Assembly (NCBI GenBank): GCA_007375925.1 | Contig: VMFH01000031.1 | Span: forward strand, 1-6,370 | DNA: 6,370 nucleotides | Source: Parcubacteria group bacterium Gr01-1014_72 | Lineage (GTDB): Bacteria > Patescibacteriota > Minisyncoccia > Phycocordibacterales > VMFH01 | Direction of reading: 5' to 3' | Shown: positions 4,174 through 6,370 of the stretch, piece by piece | How positions within the stretch are numbered: the first letter of the stretch is position 1 | Layout of the letters: each line of letters starts with the position of its first letter | Made by a program: the position numbers and the translations under genes | Notes under the pieces: generated by a model | What the model saw: only the letters and a program-made list of their open reading frames with translations | Told to the model about the DNA's origin: nothing | Databases searched by the model: none

Positions 4174-5400
4174 ATGAAAACAATGAAAAATCAAAAGAGA
4201 ATCTATCTGGACTACGCGGCGACAACCCCGCTTGACCCTCGCGTAGGGCGGGCGATGCGGCTCTACGAACGCGCCGCGTTCGGCAATCCGAGCTCCATTC
4301 ACGCGGAGGGGGTGCGCGCTGCCGCGGCGCTTCTTGAGGCGCGGCGCGTCGTCGCGCTCTCGTTTCAGTCAAAGCCCGAGGAAGTTATTTTCACCGCGGG
4401 GGGTACCGAGGCGAACAACCTCGCGATTCTCGGGGTTGCCGAGGCCCTTGGCGCTTCGCGCGGGGGAGTGCAGAGTCTCCACTTCATTGCAACGGCGATA
4501 GAGCACGGGTCGGTGCACGAACCCCTTCGGGCGCTTCTCGCGCGGGGCGCGGCGGTGACATTCGTGCCGGTGTCGGAGAGGGGAGTCGTGCGGGCGGAAG
4601 ATATTCTCGCCGCAATCCGTCCGACCACCGCGCTCATCTCGGTGATGTACGTCAACAACGAAATCGGGACAGTGCAGCCCGTCGCGAAAGTCGCTCGGTT
4701 GCTTCGCGCGCGCTATGGCGCTTTGCGGGAGACAATTGGAAAGGAGTCCGAGCGTCCTCTCTTCCATACCGACGCATCACAGGCGCCGCGGTATCTCACT
4801 GTTTCGGTTGAACGGCTTGGCGTTGACCTCCTCACGATTGACGGACACAAGATGTACGGCCCGAAGGGCGTGGGTGCGCTCTTTGTGCGCCGGGGGACGC
4901 CGCTTCGCCCCCTGCTCCACGGCGGCGGGCAGGAGAGGGGATTTCGCTCCACGACCGAGAATGTTCCGGCCATCGTCGGACTTGCGGCGGCGCTCCGGAT
5001 TGCAGGCGTAGAGAGGGAGGAGGAAAAGCAACATCTCGCGCCCTTGCGTGATTATCTTATTCCGGAACTCAGGCGCCTCATTCCGGGGGCGGTGCTGAAC
5101 GGCGATACGGATGAGTGTGTTCCGGGAATTATAAATATCTCAATTCCGGGCACCGACACCGAGTTTATCGCCATCGCGCTTGACGATAGGGGTATCGCCG
5201 TATCCACGAAGAGCGCCTGCCGCGGGAGAGAAGAGGGCTCCAGCGTTGTGCGCGCCCTTTCAGGTGATGACGCCCGTTCGCGCTCCACATTACGATTTTC
5301 GCTCGGGTGTCAGACGACGCGGAAGGACATCGATGTACTCCTTTCGGTCCTCCCGCCGCTCGTCCGGAAAAGCTTGGTTGACTCACGGGGTTCTTTGTGA
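4174..5400 (+). CDS. Cysteine desulfurase, NifS/IscS family
   Basis: This PLP enzyme turns cysteine into alanine and an enzyme-bound persulfide used for Fe-S clusters and tRNA thiolation. The product has 408 residues (405 from the second in-frame ATG at 4183), normal for the family. Motifs in order: IYLDYAATTPLDPRV (10-24), FGNPSSIH, FTAGGTEANNLAI, VMYVNNEIGTVQPV, HTDASQ (198-203, the PLP-contacting His and Asp), DGHKMYGPKGVGALF with Schiff-base Lys226 (the residues before HK are usually S-A or S-G), and STKSACRG with catalytic Cys349 in a group I style active-site loop. The frame is open back to a GTG at 3985, but that stretch is hairpins and lacks homology-like character, so the start is placed just before the IYLDYAATT motif. 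No Shine-Dalgarno is visible. No scaffold or other Fe-S assembly gene is in view. Confidence 0.95.
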   Translation: MKTMKNQKRIYLDYAATTPLDPRVGRAMRLYERAAFGNPSSIHAEGVRAAAALLEARRVVALSFQSKPEEVIFTAGGTEANNLAILGVAEALGASRGGVQSLHFIATAIEHGSVHEPLRALLARGAAVTFVPVSERGVVRAEDILAAIRPTTALISVMYVNNEIGTVQPVAKVARLLRARYGALRETIGKESERPLFHTDASQAPRYLTVSVERLGVDLLTIDGHKMYGPKGVGALFVRRGTPLRPLLHGGGQERGFRSTTENVPAIVGLAAALRIAGVEREEEKQHLAPLRDYLIPELRRLIPGAVLNGDTDECVPGIINISIPGTDTEFIAIALDDRGIAVSTKSACRGREEGSSVVRALSGDDARSRSTLRFSLGCQTTRKDIDVLLSVLPPLVRKSLVDSRGSL

Positions 5401-5480
5401 TACCATCGCGCTGTTCGTACACCCCCCATGTTTTTGATATGTTTTTGAGATTGACCCCCCGCGCCCGTTTTTCATCGGGT

Positions 5481-5509
5481 TTGTGTTTGGGGTAGGTATC
5501 CGATACAAT
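5481..5509 (+). promoter_or_regulatory. Candidate promoter for the S1C-like membrane protein
   Basis: TTGTGT (5481-5486; 4 of 6 to TTGACA), a 17-bp spacer and TACAAT (5504-5509; 5 of 6) predict a start near 5516 and a leader of about 36 bases before the ATG at 5552. The rest of the 151-bp gap after the desulfurase stop holds a direct repeat ATGTTTTTGA (5428-5437 and 5439-5448) and a weak stem CCCG/CGGG followed by TTTGTGTTT. I see no convincing terminator for the upstream gene. Confidence 0.5.
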
Positions 5510-5551
5510 ACTTGAAAACGCGTGCGGCATGTGTGAACGGGCGCGAATCTT

Positions 5552-6357
5552 ATGGAGCATCTCACAAAACAGCAGGTCATTCTTCTGGCGCTTCTTGTTT
5601 CTTTCGTCACGTCAATTGCGACGGGCATTGTAACGGTGTCCCTTGTGAATCAGGCGCCGTCGCAGGTGACACAGACCATCAGTCGGGTGGTAGAGAAAAC
5701 GATTGAGAAGGTTGTGCCGGCCCCGACGAGTCAGGGCGCCTCGGTGATAACAAAAGAGACGGTCGTGGTGAAAGCGGATGATGCGGTGATCAGTTCCGTT
5801 GAGAGAGGAACGGAGAGTCTCGTCCGCGTGAAAAAGATTCTCGGCGCCTCTTCCGAGGGGAAGGCGCAGACCATGAGTCTCGGGCTCATCATTTCAAAGA
5901 GCGGTCTCATTGTTGCCGATCGGCGGGCGGCGGCGGATGATCTGGATGAACTAGGCGCGCCGATACCACGCACATTTTTTGCGGAGCTTGCAGGGGGCGA
6001 GAAGGTCCCGCTCGTCTTTCTTGGAGCGGATGCCGGGAGTGGTGTGGCCCTCTTCAAGATGTCGTCCGAGGGGGCGGGAACGGCTCCGAAGGGGAAGGTC
6101 CCCCCGCTGCCGGTGTTTACGGAGACGGCGCTCGGCAATTCTTTGCTCCTCAAGCTCGGGCAGACGGTTATTGCGCTCGGGGGCGAGAGTGACAATGCAG
6201 TCTCGGTCGGCATCGTTTCCAGCATTGCGGAACGCTCGGTCACCGGCGCGGTGCCTGTTGCGGATGTAAAGGAAGAAAACGGCGCGCTCGACTACACCAT
6301 CATCGTCGCCACTTCGGCGTCGGAACCGGCCCCGCTGCAATATCTGGCTCCGTTCGC
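5552..6357 (+). CDS. Membrane-anchored, degenerate trypsin-like (S1C/DegP-type) protein, 3'-partial
   Basis: The frame is open from ATG 5552 to the contig end; genomic sequence gives about 268 residues. A short N-terminus and one membrane helix (about 9-31, VILLALLVSFVTSIATGIVTV) anchor a domain probably outside the membrane. A linker TQTISRVVEKTIEKVVP (40-56) follows. The next part resembles the DegP/HtrA chymotrypsin fold: LGLIISKSGLIVAD, GADAGSGVALFKM, and LGQTVIALGG followed by SVGIVSSIAERSV, matching the usual GSGVIIS-G-IVTN, TDLAVLKI, GE-V-AIGNP and GIVS signatures. The catalytic His (expected after IVAD, here RR) and Asp (here within GSGV) appear absent. The expected GNSGGPL site is not recognisable near SASEPAPL. 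It may be a pseudoprotease with a sensing or scaffolding role. The C-terminal part, where a PDZ domain might lie, is outside the window. Confidence 0.7.
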
Positions 6358-6370
6358 AGATCGGAAGAGC
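6358..6370. other. Residual Illumina adapter sequence at contig end
   Basis: The final 13 bases, AGATCGGAAGAGC, equal the common Illumina TruSeq adapter core exactly and sit flush with the end of the sequence. They are almost certainly not genomic. The last codons of the open frame they cross (DRKS) should be ignored. Confidence 0.93.

Noticed and set aside
1321..5400. Functional 'cysteine island' linking tRNA-Cys with the cysteine desulfurase
   Set aside because: The two are 2.7 kb apart, in different transcription units and on opposite strands; co-location may be chance.
5461..5490. Intrinsic terminator after the desulfurase (CCCG/CGGG stem with T-rich tail)
   Set aside because: The stem is only four pairs with an eight-base loop and the tail is interrupted by G; too weak to call.
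1..6370. CRISPR array, toxin-antitoxin pair, transposase or phage genes
   Set aside because: No regularly spaced repeats and no coding sequence resembling these systems was found on either strand.

Overview
This 6,370-base window looks like the end of a metagenomic contig from a GC-rich member of the Candidate Phyla Radiation (Patescibacteria, probably Parcubacteria-like). That placement is inferred. It rests on a very short initiation factor IF2 (509 residues), a DUF4446 gene beside infB, weak or absent Shine-Dalgarno sequences, and a membrane-anchored degenerate trypsin-like protein of a type I associate with this group. The last 13 bases match the Illumina adapter core exactly, so the window ends at an assembly edge.

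Layout. Bases 1-956 (+) encode the C-terminal 317 residues of PurF, open at the left edge and closed by a rho-independent terminator. Bases 1018-1514 (-) hold a stable-RNA cluster: tRNA-Leu(UAA), and a tRNA-Cys(GCA) whose two halves are separated by 232 bp. A second, complete tRNA-Cys(GCA) lies inside that insertion. A sigma70-type promoter overlapping the rbfA stop codon would start transcription at the 5' end of the split tRNA. Upstream on the same strand is the run DUF4446 protein - infB - rbfA (3918 down to 1526), headed by a good promoter that would make an almost leaderless mRNA. After a 255-bp divergent intergenic region with three perfect hairpins comes a PLP-dependent cysteine desulfurase (4174-5400, +). 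A new promoter then precedes a membrane-anchored S1C-protease-like protein that runs off the contig.

How the parts relate. infB and rbfA are the classic translation-initiation and ribosome-maturation pair, and the tRNA cluster directly downstream makes this a translation neighbourhood. The cysteine desulfurase would supply sulfur for tRNA thiolation or Fe-S clusters. PurF carries all four cysteines of the [4Fe-4S]-type enzyme, so it is a possible client.

The most unusual part is the tRNA-within-a-tRNA locus at 1209-1514. The outer halves keep compensatory acceptor-stem changes relative to the inner gene. The insert ends are inverted repeats that extend the anticodon arm, and both tRNA-Cys copies carry A18/G55 instead of the near-universal G18/U55. 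I recognise no group I, group II or archaeal intron signature in the insert.
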